From the NCBI GenBank assembly GCA_002436025.1, contig DIXM01000003.1, positions 1-64,000 on the forward strand: a stretch of 64,000 nt of DNA. The letters are read 5' to 3'. Positions 25,906 to 34,683 of this stretch are shown here, in pieces. How positions within the stretch are numbered: position 1 is the stretch's first letter; each line of letters begins with the position of its first letter. Position numbers and translations under genes: made by a program. The notes under the pieces are model-generated. The model had not been told where the DNA came from, searched no databases, and saw nothing but the letters and a program-made list of their open reading frames with translations. This DNA is from a candidate division Hyd24-12 bacterium UBA6080. GTDB lineage: Bacteria; Fermentibacterota; Fermentibacteria; Fermentibacterales; JCC-6.

Positions 25906-26742
25906 CTACTGCACAGTCGCGGGAACGAAGGCCAGCTGGAATCTCAGGACCTCGAACGTGTCGTTCCCGTCTGCTGTCGCCTCGATCGTTGCGAAGTCAT
26001 CAAGTACCCTCCCGGGTATCCTGTAGATGACATGGGGGCCTTGAAGCGGAGCGTCCATGAATGTCTGCCGCCAGGTCACCCAGAGGGCATTGAATTCGTC
26101 GGGCTCCAGAACGCCTTCACTCCATGATGACACGATCTCCCTGATCTGATCGGGACTGTCCAGGGGCTCCCAGGTGTGACCCTCCCTTCTCGCAAGGGCC
26201 AGAAGCGCCGTCTCTGCGTATTGGGCGGCACCTTCATGATACCTGAGAAGCACACAGGGGACGCCGGAGTATTCAACCCTCAGTGAAGGATTGCCTCCCT
26301 CCACGACATAGGGCAGGAGCCCCGGTTGCGGCAGGGCGCACTCGTAGAACAGGTACCTGTCACGGAAGAAACCCGAACCGATGTAGAGGGCCTGCACATC
26401 GGACCACAGCCATCCCCACTCCCACGCAGGCTCTCCGGGCCACCGGTTCTCGGTGCCCGAAGCGGAAATGTCGAGGTCGCTCCAGACCGCGAAGTCACTG
26501 CCGGTTCCTCCCATGGAGGGTTCCGGAAGGACAGCGGTGATCGTGCCGCCTACAGATGTTACACGTACAGTTGCCGTGCATGGGTCGCCATGGAAGTAGA
26601 GCACCGGCGCCTTGGCCTCGAGCGGCCACTCCTGCATATCGACTGGCGAAGAGGCCATGGAGAAACCGGTATCACGATGGGAAACCACACCCCACTCATG
26701 CAGTGACAGGCCGGCTGCAAGGAACAGCAGCAGAGCGGTCAT
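25906..26742 (-). CDS. HEWGV-motif secreted protein, paralogue 3
   Basis: This 278-residue protein is the third member of a tandem family. It has a short signal sequence (MTALLLFLAAGLS) followed at once by LHEWGVVSH, then APVLYFHGDP about 35 residues later, a region with EPSMGG, RYLFYECALPQPGLLPYV and a C-terminal WRQTFMD...VIYRIPG block. All three paralogues share this order. The HEWG and YFHG motifs recall uncharacterised HEWGTFT-type secreted proteins in other bacteria, an impression from memory. The start overlaps the stop of paralogue 2 (ATGA). Function is unknown; an envelope or extracellular role is inferred from the signal peptide. Confidence 0.65.
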   Translation of the reverse strand: MTALLLFLAAGLSLHEWGVVSHRDTGFSMASSPVDMQEWPLEAKAPVLYFHGDPCTATVRVTSVGGTITAVLPEPSMGGTGSDFAVWSDLDISASGTENRWPGEPAWEWGWLWSDVQALYIGSGFFRDRYLFYECALPQPGLLPYVVEGGNPSLRVEYSGVPCVLLRYHEGAAQYAETALLALARREGHTWEPLDSPDQIREIVSSWSEGVLEPDEFNALWVTWRQTFMDAPLQGPHVIYRIPGRVLDDFATIEATADGNDTFEVLRFQLAFVPATVQ

Positions 26743-27641
26743 TCCAGCCTCACGAGCCCCAGGAACAGCCTGTAGTACTCCACAGTGGCAATGTCGTAAC
26801 GGTTTTCGAACGAGAGGTTGATGCTGCTGATGCTCTCGACGGTCTCCGGGGGAAGAGGGAAGAGGAGCCACCTCTCGCCGGCCGGCCTTTCCCGGAAGAA
26901 AGGTTCCCAGGTGTTCCACAACGCGGCGATCTCCTGTGACTTAAGGTTTCCACCAGCCCAGTCACAAAGCTTCTCGTGGACATCGGTGCTTTCGAGGGGA
27001 AGCCTGAGTGCGTCGGTCAGCACCGGCAGGGGGATTACGGTGTAGACATGGACTTCCGATCCTTCGCCCGTTGTTATCAGCAGCCCTTCGGGGGAGAAGA
27101 GCCCGGCCAGATGCCTGCCGTCCTCGACGACGGTGTTCATCCTGGCCTGGATGCCGTCAGGGATCAGGGTTTCGTAGTACAGGAACCGGTCGAGATAGTT
27201 GCCCTCTCCGTCGTAAAGGTCAAGACATGGCACATCCCGCCAGTGGTCCATGGCCCAGAGGAAAGGTGTGTTGTCTGGAACCCGGGGAGTGGGTGCCTCG
27301 TCGAAGGGCACGGGATTCCTGCCCTCTATCCGCCATGAAACAGCCTGCGGGGTCTCCCCTTCGAAACCCTGCGATGGCTCGGGGTAAGCCACCGATACAA
27401 AGCCCATTCCGGCCCTTGCGGTAAAGGTGCCGGAGAAAGGCGAACCGTGGAACCAGACAACCGGGGCGTCGACGCACACCATTCCGAAAGGGTCGAAGCC
27501 GTATGTGTCGCCCGGGGCCCCGGCGGCCTCGGTGCCGAATGAAGTGAATGTAACCACACCCCACTCATGGACCCTGATCAGCGTTTCGTCCATCGGCACG
27601 ACCACGGTGTCGGCAAGGAACGGAAGCAGAAGCGTAAGCAT
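26739..27641 (-). CDS. HEWGV-motif secreted protein, paralogue 2
   Basis: This 300-residue paralogue has a leader MLTLLLPFLADTV, then IRVHEWGVVTFTSFG, APVVWFHGSPFSGTFT, YPEPSQGFEGE, RFLYYETLIPDG, and the C-terminal LWNTWEPFFRE and LLFPLPPETVESISSI. In place of YFHG it has WFHG. The alternating aromatic and polar pattern suggests a beta-sandwich. ATG 27641 is preceded by AAGAAAGG and lies 13 bases after the stop of paralogue 1. No catalytic residues of a known enzyme class were recognised. Confidence 0.65.
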   Translation of the reverse strand: MLTLLLPFLADTVVVPMDETLIRVHEWGVVTFTSFGTEAAGAPGDTYGFDPFGMVCVDAPVVWFHGSPFSGTFTARAGMGFVSVAYPEPSQGFEGETPQAVSWRIEGRNPVPFDEAPTPRVPDNTPFLWAMDHWRDVPCLDLYDGEGNYLDRFLYYETLIPDGIQARMNTVVEDGRHLAGLFSPEGLLITTGEGSEVHVYTVIPLPVLTDALRLPLESTDVHEKLCDWAGGNLKSQEIAALWNTWEPFFRERPAGERWLLFPLPPETVESISSINLSFENRYDIATVEYYRLFLGLVRLE

Positions 27642-27654
27642 TTCTTGGCCTTTC

Positions 27655-28578
27655 TTAAAGGGGAACCGCTGCGAGGATCAACCTTCTCACGCGGGTTGGG
27701 TACTGCGAGGGGCCGTCCGGAACGACCTCGATGGTGCTCAGGTTCGAGAGAAGGCTTTCCGGTATCGGGTACAGCAGAAGCCCATTGGGGTAGTTCCCGC
27801 CTTCAATGAAATCGCCCGAGAACCACTCCATCCAGGTTTTCCAGAGAGCGTCCACCTCTTCGATGTCGATCACGTTCCGTGACCACTGGTGAAGTGCGCG
27901 GTGGATGAGGTCTGGGGTCATTGTCACGAATGCTTCGTCGTCGGGGCCGGGGATATCTCCCAGGCTGCACTCGGTAAAGCAAAGGCCGGTTTCGGACCGC
28001 ATCACGACGATCGCCGGGACCTGCCCCCACTCTTCCGAAACGGGTTGTCCACCGTGCAAACTGGGCAGGAAGCCCAGGTCGGCAGGTGTTGTTTCGTAGT
28101 AGAGGAAGCTCTCGATGGCGCAGGAGGTGGTCACGGTCATGCTTTCGCCCGTTCTCCACAGGTGGTATGGCCAGTGCGGGAAAGGCGAACTGCGTTCATC
28201 GATGAGGGCCGCCCTTTCCCGGACGGAAGCGTTACCCGCATCGTATCCGAACGAGCCCGTCCACGAACAGGATCCCATGCCTATCCCACCATTGGAAACT
28301 TCGGGGTAGACATGGGAGATCAGACCGTTGTCGGTCCTCACCGTTACCGTACCGGTGAATTCAGGGCCATGGAAGTAGAGTACGGGCGCTCTCATCATCA
28401 TCCCGTCGGGGTCGGAAACCGGAAGGGGGACACCGGGGGAGCTGGAGAAGGTGTAGTCGGGGCCCGACCATGAAAGCACCCCCCATTCGTGAACGAAAAT
28501 CGGGGGCAATTCCCTGTCCTCAGCGAAAGACAGGCCTGTCATGCATGCCGCAAGAACAGCCGTGGCCAACAGTCTCAT
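27655..28578 (-). CDS. HEWGV-motif secreted protein, paralogue 1
   Basis: This 307-residue protein is the first of the tandem set. It has a clear signal peptide (MRLLATAVLAACMTGLSFAED), IFVHEWGVLSWSG, APVLYFHGPEFTGTVTV, YPEVSNGG, SFLYYETTPADLGFLPSL and the C-terminal LWKTWMEWFSG and LLLYPIPESLLSNLSTI. Its leader contains one cysteine, but without a convincing lipobox, so it is probably released to the periplasm or beyond. A strong AAAGGGAGG ribosome site precedes ATG 28578. It begins a minus-strand operon that runs through both other paralogues to the permease. Confidence 0.68.
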   Translation of the reverse strand: MRLLATAVLAACMTGLSFAEDRELPPIFVHEWGVLSWSGPDYTFSSSPGVPLPVSDPDGMMMRAPVLYFHGPEFTGTVTVRTDNGLISHVYPEVSNGGIGMGSCSWTGSFGYDAGNASVRERAALIDERSSPFPHWPYHLWRTGESMTVTTSCAIESFLYYETTPADLGFLPSLHGGQPVSEEWGQVPAIVVMRSETGLCFTECSLGDIPGPDDEAFVTMTPDLIHRALHQWSRNVIDIEEVDALWKTWMEWFSGDFIEGGNYPNGLLLYPIPESLLSNLSTIEVVPDGPSQYPTRVRRLILAAVPL

Positions 28579-28627
28579 GCCAACCTCCCTTTATGATACT
28601 GTGCTTGATACGCGTTATGAGCCCTGT

Positions 28628-29410
28628 TCATTCCTGACTTCCGGGAGGGGCGAGCCGGAACAGGACCGGCACGTGGTCTGAGGGTTTCTCCCAGGTTCTG
28701 GTCACGATTCGGGTTTCCACCGAGTCGAAAAGGGGCATGGCCGTCCGTGAGGCAAGTACCAGATCGAGGCGCATTCCCATGTTCCTGCGGAAGGCCCCCT
28801 CCCTGTAATCCCACCAGGTGTAGGCCTTGCCTGAGGGGTTGAACGTCCGGAAGGAATCGGAGAACCCCGCATCGACAAATGCTTTTATCCTTTGCCTTTC
28901 CAGCGGATGATAGCACACCGTCCCATCCTGTTCAAGCGGTGAATGGGTGTCGTCGGGACCCGGCGCCACGTTGAAGTCACCAAGGACCACCACCGGGTCG
29001 GAAAAGGATGACGCCAGCGTCAGAAGCTCATCCAGCCAGCGCAGCTTGTTCCCGAAGGAGGGGAGGGATACGTCGCCGCCATTGGGCACATAGGCGTTGA
29101 GGAACCTGATCCCCGCAAGGCGGAACGAGAGCAGTCTGGCCTGGTCAGCCAGGAAACCCGAGGGAAGCCCCCTTGAAACGTCCTCCAAAGGGGTACGGCA
29201 AAGCACTGCAACACCATTGTAAGTCTTCTGGCCGTTGGTCGTGGAGGTGTATCCAAGTTCGCGGAATGGTTCTGACGGGAACAGGTCGTCGGTGACCTTG
29301 GTTTCCTGCAGACACAGCACATCGACAGGGTCGGTCCGCAGCCAGCTAAGCACATGGGTCAACCTGGCCCTTACCGAGTTAACGTTCCAGGTGGCGCAGG
29401 TCAGCATCAT
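28628..29410 (-). CDS. xthA: exodeoxyribonuclease III
   Basis: This 260-residue AP endonuclease/3'-5' exonuclease of the exonuclease-endonuclease-phosphatase fold has TWNVNSVRAR, the metal-binding glutamate in CLQETKV, NGVAVLCR, LNAYVPNG, VLGDFNVAP, RRNMGMRLDLVLAS and the C-terminal SDHVPVLF with the catalytic aspartate-histidine. ATG 29410 is preceded by GGAAGG at seven bases; the adjacent ATG 29407 is also possible. It is divergent from the glycosyltransferase gene and appears monocistronic. It complements endonuclease IV at 17552. Confidence 0.92.
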   Translation of the reverse strand: MMLTCATWNVNSVRARLTHVLSWLRTDPVDVLCLQETKVTDDLFPSEPFRELGYTSTTNGQKTYNGVAVLCRTPLEDVSRGLPSGFLADQARLLSFRLAGIRFLNAYVPNGGDVSLPSFGNKLRWLDELLTLASSFSDPVVVLGDFNVAPGPDDTHSPLEQDGTVCYHPLERQRIKAFVDAGFSDSFRTFNPSGKAYTWWDYREGAFRRNMGMRLDLVLASRTAMPLFDSVETRIVTRTWEKPSDHVPVLFRLAPPGSQE

Positions 29411-29491
29411 CAACCATCCTTCCAGGTGGCCCTGACTTCCGTGTTGAAGTAAAATACAACCCTGATGCCCGGAAGGAAGGGTGGAACGTTG

Positions 29492-31117
29492 ATGGGAATA
29501 CCAATGCGGCCAGGTCACTGGTGGGCGATGGCGACAATTCTGATCGTTGCCTTCGGTGTAAGGTTCACAACCGTTCTTCGGCATCCCGCCCCCGAGGGAG
29601 ACGGCATGGCGGCCAACATCCTTCTGGCGGACAACCTGAACCGGGGGAGCGGATTCACCACCTTCCTCAAATGGACCCTTTACGATCGCTCGATGGATCA
29701 CCTTCGACCCGAAGCGAACCGTCAGCCCCTTCTTCCTGTGCTGCTCTCCGCTGTGTTCAGGGTCACGGGCCCCGGCATGAGACCCGCCCAGGCCCTGTCC
29801 CTGGCTCTGGGTCTGTTGTGCATTCTGGTCGTATACCTCTGGGCCGAAAGCGCTTTTGGCAGGCGCACGGCCATTTTGACAGCGGCCTTTCTGGCGGTGT
29901 CACCGCCTTTCATCTGGTTCAGCACCCAACCCGATTGCCTTCTGCCTTACACAACCCTCGTCTTTACAGCGATGCTGGTCGCCGGGAACGGTGATCCGGG
30001 CTGGAGAAGGACAGCCCTGCTGGGAGTCATCTCGGGCGTGGCCTACCTGACAAGAACCCAGGGAATGATTCTTGCGTTCTCACTGGGTTTGTGGGTGCTT
30101 ATTCGGGGGGGCAGGGCCAGGTTCGCCAAAGCTTGCCTTTTCTCGGTGGTGTTCCTTCTCGTGGCCCTTCCCTGGTTCGCAAGGAACATTCGCGCCTTCG
30201 GAAGCCCCACCCACAGCCAGAACAGCCAGTTCGTCCTCAACGAGAACCACTGGTCGGCCTGGAGCGTCAGAACAACCCCTCCCGGTCCGACCGACATGCT
30301 CGAGAACCAGGGGATTCCGGCCTGCGTTTCCTTCGTTGTCAGGGGGGCGGCCAGGGTCCTTGAGCCTTTCGGCCCGGGTTCGTCCCACCGTGGAGAGCCT
30401 TTCGCGCAGCCCACAATGGCCGTGTTCCTGCTGTTTGCGTTTCTGGGGCTCGGGGACATTGAGATGAGACGAAAACTGGTTTTGCCGGCCCTCGTGGCCC
30501 TTCCCCTCATGGCGGCCCTTTCAGTGCACCAGCACAGCGGGCGCTATCTGGCGCCGGTGTACGCCATGGTTTCCGCGCTGGGTTTTGCGGGCGTCGTGCG
30601 GAACGAAGCCCGGATCAGGGGTCTGATGACGGGGTTTGTTCTTGTCAACGCGCTGATCCTTTTCCGGCCGCTCGGAGAGATCCTTGTCCATGACAACCGG
30701 GAGAGGGCCGCTGAAGCCATGGAGGGTGCCCGCTGGATCAGGGACAACGTTCCCGAGGGCACATGGGTCGTGACCTACCCCAATGTGGAGCTTTACCACT
30801 GGGTTTACAGAAGACCCACGGTGACCTGGCCCAACGACTACGAAATGCTGCTCTGGCCCTTCCTGGAAGGGCATGGAGCACGGTATCTGGTAGTTGACCG
30901 CGACCTCCCGCCGCTCAGACCCTGGCTGTCAGGGCGATGGAGAAGGTCGCCTGACGGCAGCAACTGGGATGTGATCGATCCTCCGCCCTTCCTGACTCCG
31001 GTATGGAAAAGCGCAACGGGGAACACGATCATATACGAGTTCACTGCTGAAGTGCCCCCGGGGTTCATGGCGGTTGACAGCCTTCCGCCCGACAACTTCA
31101 GGGCTCTGGGTCCATAG
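29492..31117 (+). CDS. GT39-type (ArnT/PMT-like) membrane glycosyltransferase
   Basis: This 541-residue protein has about ten membrane helices and the architecture of dolichyl/undecaprenyl-phosphate-sugar transferases. The first extracytoplasmic loop carries acidic residues in RHPAPEGDGMAANIL, then QPLLPVLLSAVFRV, helices with ALGLLCILVVYLWA and YLTRTQGMILAFSLG. The C-terminal soluble part follows AMEGARWIRDNVPEG, which looks like the periplasmic domain of such enzymes. The classic DE/EE pair is reduced to a single acidic cluster. It probably glycosylates a lipid or protein on the outer face of the inner membrane. ATG 29492 is used because AAGGAAGGGTGG lies just upstream; ATG 29465 lacks a ribosome site. 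Confidence 0.75.
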   Translation: MGIPMRPGHWWAMATILIVAFGVRFTTVLRHPAPEGDGMAANILLADNLNRGSGFTTFLKWTLYDRSMDHLRPEANRQPLLPVLLSAVFRVTGPGMRPAQALSLALGLLCILVVYLWAESAFGRRTAILTAAFLAVSPPFIWFSTQPDCLLPYTTLVFTAMLVAGNGDPGWRRTALLGVISGVAYLTRTQGMILAFSLGLWVLIRGGRARFAKACLFSVVFLLVALPWFARNIRAFGSPTHSQNSQFVLNENHWSAWSVRTTPPGPTDMLENQGIPACVSFVVRGAARVLEPFGPGSSHRGEPFAQPTMAVFLLFAFLGLGDIEMRRKLVLPALVALPLMAALSVHQHSGRYLAPVYAMVSALGFAGVVRNEARIRGLMTGFVLVNALILFRPLGEILVHDNRERAAEAMEGARWIRDNVPEGTWVVTYPNVELYHWVYRRPTVTWPNDYEMLLWPFLEGHGARYLVVDRDLPPLRPWLSGRWRRSPDGSNWDVIDPPPFLTPVWKSATGNTIIYEFTAEVPPGFMAVDSLPPDNFRALGP

Positions 31118-31133
31118 GTGGTTTTTGCGGTGC

Positions 31134-33026
31134 CTAACCCGTTGCGGGGCGCTTGGCTTCCCTGTAAAGCGTTCGTCTCTTTCCCGCGATCACCGTTCGA
31201 AGGTCGGCGTTCGATAAACCGGCGCCCGTCGTGTAGCTTTCCAGGAATCTCATTTCTTCCGGGCAGATCGTTCCATCTGCAAGGGCCATGCCCACCATCT
31301 CCGACAGGATCGCCTTAGCTTCGGTTACGTCCTTTGCGCCGGGCATTCCTGCTCCCTGTTCAAAAGCCGCGACCATGGCGGCCACCGATTCACGCTGGAT
31401 TCCCCTGCCTGCAGCAAAGGCATCAAGAAGCCTGCGTTCCTCCTCACCGGGGGTTCCGTCTGCGAACATGGTCGCGACCATGGCCATCAGGACCATTTCA
31501 GGGTCCGCCGCCGCTTCTCCCGCAGCACTTCTGAGCATGGAAGCGGAGAAGGCGGAGATGCTTTCAAGAATCCACGCTCCCGAGCCGTCGTTGAGGGGTC
31601 TGCCACAGTACTCGCAGTTTCCGCTTGAACCGCCGCTGTAGGGAGCGCCGCAGCCGGGGCAGTGAGCCGAATGGAAATCGTGCTCTTTCCTTGTGGCGAC
31701 TTCGGGCCTGCGGGCCAGCGTGAAAACCTGCGGTCTTATGCTTCTGTCTCCCGTACCCTTCACCTGCCCCGCCCCGTTCCTGTAGCGGCTCCAGGCCGAC
31801 CACTTCACAAGAACACGCACCCTGTCCATGTCCGTTCCCGGAATGACCTCGAGAATATCCACCGAACCCACGGCGGCGTCGTGGAAGTACAGGTGCCAGT
31901 CACCCTCGACGGTCTGGCTGATGTTCCCCTTCAGGGTGGGCAGGAACGACGTCGAAGCCACTTTGGCCATGGGATCGGTTGATCCCTCAAAATAGCTGGA
32001 AACGTACCGCCAGAAAACGACCGAGGCTGTGTCTTTCAGGGGTTGCGGGTTGAACCCGGGGTCCTTCCTTGTCATTTCCGACAGTCCGGGCGCCGCACCG
32101 GGGGAGGTGGCCGGCTTCCATTCGCTTTCCTGTGTGATCTCGGTCAGGATCCAGTCGTATGCCCCGCTCGTTATGTAGGCGCTGCAGTAGCTGCATTTGC
32201 CTGCATCGCTGATATCAAGTGAAGCGCCGCAGTTGGGGCAGAACCCCTGAACGATGCCCCCCTTTCCAGGTGTTCCGGCGCCGGGCCTTCTCAAAAAGGT
32301 CCAGTACTCATGGAAATCGCCGGTTGCGTTCGTTCGAAGCTTCCGGCCATCGGAAAGGGAGACATCTGTGTCTTCAGCCCTGGCGTGGATCTCGACGTGA
32401 ACGGTCTGGAAACCGGAGTCGAGGTGAGCGCCCGCAATCCTTACGCCAAGCACTTCAAGACCCTCCATCCGGTTCCTGTATCCCATTGCCCGCTGCATTT
32501 CGAACTGAAGGTTGAACCTTTCCCGCACGCCGTCAGAGATGTAGGCCTTGACGGGGGAGAGGTCCTGACGGCTCCAGGCATCTTGAACTCCGATGAAAGC
32601 GGTTCTCACCATCGCCTCGAAACCGGCCTCGGTGAAACCGGGGTCAGCCGTCTTCAGTACGGCAAGGTCAGCCGCGCCCCTTGATGCAGCAACCTCGCGG
32701 CGGGCAGCGGTTGTGCGGGCTATGTATTTTTCCTGCATTTTCTTACGCTTTTTGTTGTACACTACCAGGGCGATGATGATCACTGTTGCTAGAGGTATGC
32801 CTATGCAGGGCTGCTCAATGCACAACCGTATGAGGAAGTAGACAAGGAAGCCCAGGCCGTCCCCCCCGCCATCCCCCCCGCTGCTTCTTCCGCCCCCGTA
32901 GTTCTGGCCGCCGCCCGCCCTTGCGAGAGCGGTTCCCGTCACAAGGAGAACCAGGGCAACAACGGTGATGAGAACCGGGGTCAGGGAACCCCGTATTCTC
33001 CTGAAGCGCCTTTTCCTTAAAGGCAT
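31134..33026 (-). CDS. membrane protein with two Tim44-like domains, two zinc ribbons and a TerB-like domain
   Basis: This 630-residue protein begins with a signal or membrane helix (LTPVLITVVALVLLVTGTALA), a glycine/serine-rich segment and a second hydrophobic stretch (IGIPLATVIIIALVVYNKKRKK). A Tim44-like domain follows (FEAMVRTAFIGVQDAWSRQDLSPVKAYISD), then a four-cysteine ribbon (CPNCG...CSYC). A second Tim44-like segment (VFWRYVSSYFEG, WHLYFHDAAVGSVDILEV) and a second ribbon (CPGCG...CEYCG) come next. The C-terminal 120 residues are TerB-like, with two acidic repeats (FADGTPGEEERRLL and LADGTICPEEMRFL). The role is unknown; a membrane-anchored scaffold is plausible. It is convergent with the GT39 gene, leaving a 16-base gap. 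Confidence 0.7.
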   Translation of the reverse strand: MPLRKRRFRRIRGSLTPVLITVVALVLLVTGTALARAGGGQNYGGGRSSGGDGGGDGLGFLVYFLIRLCIEQPCIGIPLATVIIIALVVYNKKRKKMQEKYIARTTAARREVAASRGAADLAVLKTADPGFTEAGFEAMVRTAFIGVQDAWSRQDLSPVKAYISDGVRERFNLQFEMQRAMGYRNRMEGLEVLGVRIAGAHLDSGFQTVHVEIHARAEDTDVSLSDGRKLRTNATGDFHEYWTFLRRPGAGTPGKGGIVQGFCPNCGASLDISDAGKCSYCSAYITSGAYDWILTEITQESEWKPATSPGAAPGLSEMTRKDPGFNPQPLKDTASVVFWRYVSSYFEGSTDPMAKVASTSFLPTLKGNISQTVEGDWHLYFHDAAVGSVDILEVIPGTDMDRVRVLVKWSAWSRYRNGAGQVKGTGDRSIRPQVFTLARRPEVATRKEHDFHSAHCPGCGAPYSGGSSGNCEYCGRPLNDGSGAWILESISAFSASMLRSAAGEAAADPEMVLMAMVATMFADGTPGEEERRLLDAFAAGRGIQRESVAAMVAAFEQGAGMPGAKDVTEAKAILSEMVGMALADGTICPEEMRFLESYTTGAGLSNADLRTVIAGKRRTLYREAKRPATG

Positions 33027-33201
33027 CTGAAACCCCCAAGGGTCGTTTGCATGTGCATGATCACTCAGGTGACGGGTTAGTCTATTCCCGGAAAGGCGGG
33101 ATGTCCATACCGGGTGGGGTCTGTGCCCGGGGGAAGCTGTTCGATCCCCGGCAGCCCCGGTGGTTTTCCCCCTCGAATCGACCGAAGCCGGGGGCCGATG
33201 T

Positions 33202-33230
33202 TTGACACCGGGCCCATATTGAGCAATTAT
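33202..33230 (+). promoter_or_regulatory. promoter of the histidine kinase-porX-tsa-folC operon
   Basis: TTGACA (33202-33207) is a perfect -35 box and AATTAT (33225-33230) a moderate -10 with a 17-base spacer. The leader to GTG 33304 is about 67 bases. The rest of 33027-33201 is divergent intergenic sequence in which I see no other signal. Confidence 0.55.
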
Positions 33231-33303
33231 GCCCTTTTCCAGTTGTATGTGCCGTATGGCCATCGTTGGGGCGGCAGCGGGTCGTCCGCCGGACGGGAGT
33301 CTT

Positions 33304-34683
33304 GTGACATTCACATTCAGAAGGCGACTTCTGATAATCGTGTTCGCCACGGTGGTGTCGTGGCTTCTGGTGTGGTACACCCACAACCTGGTGGAGAGGC
33401 TGCGCAGGTCGAACCGGATCGCAAACGAAACCATAGCATGGTTCTGGGCGGGAATTCAATACCCGCTCAGCTTCATCGCCGGGCGCGAGGGCCTTTCCGT
33501 CTGCACTGAATGCGGGGCTTCCTTTCCCCTTCAGAGCATTCCCGAGGAAACCCATATTTCGAGTTATTGTCCGGATTGCGGCAGGATCACCAGCTTCGTG
33601 GTCACGTCGGAGATACCCGTCGAACAGCGGCGGGAAGTTCAGGCAATGGCCCGTCGTCTGTATGCTGATCTGGTACACAGGCTCCCCTACTCCATCATCT
33701 TCACCGACATCACCGGTTACCCTCAGATCGTAGACGGGAGGCCCGTCAGCGATCAAACGCCGATTGACTCCCTCGTGAAATACAAGTTCAGGATTCAAGC
33801 CCTCGACCGCGTCAACTCGCCGATTCCCATCAGCGGTCCCGCCGGGACCGAACTGGGTCACCTTCATTACGGCTCCGATCCCATCTTTCGGGAGATAGCC
33901 TGGATGCCTGTGCTCGAGCTTGGCTTCGTGGTCCTGATCGGCGGTTTGATGTTTCTCTTCATGAGGGGTGAGAGGAAGCACGAAAGGGAGATGTCCTGGG
34001 TGGGGTTTGCCCGGGAGACTGCCCATCAGATAAGCACCCCCCTTTCGTCCCTGATGGGCTGGCTTGAACTGATATCCGAGAATCCATCGATCGAATCCGA
34101 TGCCGAAACGCTGGAAGCCATGAGGGCCATGAAGGTTGACGTTGAAAGGCTGGAGCAGATCACCCAAAGGTACGCCCATGTGGGAAGAAAGCCAAGGATG
34201 GAACCTGTCCAGGTTTCAGGGGTCATATGGGATACGGTTTCGTATTTCGCGGAGAGGCCCGGGCTTGTGGGCGGTGTATCCGTGGAGGTGGGAAGGCTTG
34301 TGGACGCAGTTGTGATGGGAAATGCCGTTCTGTTGGGGTGGGTTCTCGAAAACCTCATCAAGAACTCGGTGGCTGCATGTTCCACGGGAGACAAGCCCGG
34401 CAGGGTCGAGGTCGTCTGCGAGTTTCCGGATGAAAGCCGTTCCCTGGTCGAGATCCAGGTCAGCGACAACGGAAGGGGCATTCCCCCGAAAGAGCAGGGC
34501 AAGGTTTTCAAACCAGGCTTCACGACCCGCAAGGGAGGCTGGGGGATTGGTCTGCCACTTTCAAAGCGGATCGTGGAAGAGTATCACCAGGGACGGATAC
34601 AGATGCTTTCGAGCGTGCAGGGCAAGGGCACGACCTTTTCGGTTGTCCTTCCCGTGAGCCCGGAGGAGAACAAACCTTGCTGA
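33304..34683 (+). CDS. sensor histidine kinase with extracytoplasmic zinc-ribbon-like motif
   Basis: This 459-residue kinase has membrane helix 1 at residues 9-26 and helix 2 at about 216-236, with a long loop between. The loop contains Cys67-x2-Cys70 and Cys89-x2-Cys92, a zinc-ribbon pattern that would lie outside the cytoplasm. HisKA contains phospho-acceptor His241 (FARETAHQISTPLSSLMGW). The ATPase domain has NLIKNSVAAC (N box), SDNGRGIPP (G1), FKPGFTTRKGGWGIGLPLSKRIVEEYHQG (F and G2). GTG 33304 follows GGGAG. It overlaps the response-regulator gene by 7 bases, so the pair should form a two-component system, analogous to PorY-PorX of Bacteroidota, where they are usually unlinked. Confidence 0.88.
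   Translation: MTFTFRRRLLIIVFATVVSWLLVWYTHNLVERLRRSNRIANETIAWFWAGIQYPLSFIAGREGLSVCTECGASFPLQSIPEETHISSYCPDCGRITSFVVTSEIPVEQRREVQAMARRLYADLVHRLPYSIIFTDITGYPQIVDGRPVSDQTPIDSLVKYKFRIQALDRVNSPIPISGPAGTELGHLHYGSDPIFREIAWMPVLELGFVVLIGGLMFLFMRGERKHEREMSWVGFARETAHQISTPLSSLMGWLELISENPSIESDAETLEAMRAMKVDVERLEQITQRYAHVGRKPRMEPVQVSGVIWDTVSYFAERPGLVGGVSVEVGRLVDAVVMGNAVLLGWVLENLIKNSVAACSTGDKPGRVEVVCEFPDESRSLVEIQVSDNGRGIPPKEQGKVFKPGFTTRKGGWGIGLPLSKRIVEEYHQGRIQMLSSVQGKGTTFSVVLPVSPEENKPC

Noticed and set aside
29465..29491. ATG 29465 as the start of the GT39-type protein
   Set aside because: It has no ribosome site; ATG 29492 in the same frame has a strong one, formed by the codons in between.
33082..34179. 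365-codon minus-strand frame opposite the histidine kinase
   Set aside because: It is antisense to the kinase with intact H, N and G boxes and shows no domain of its own.
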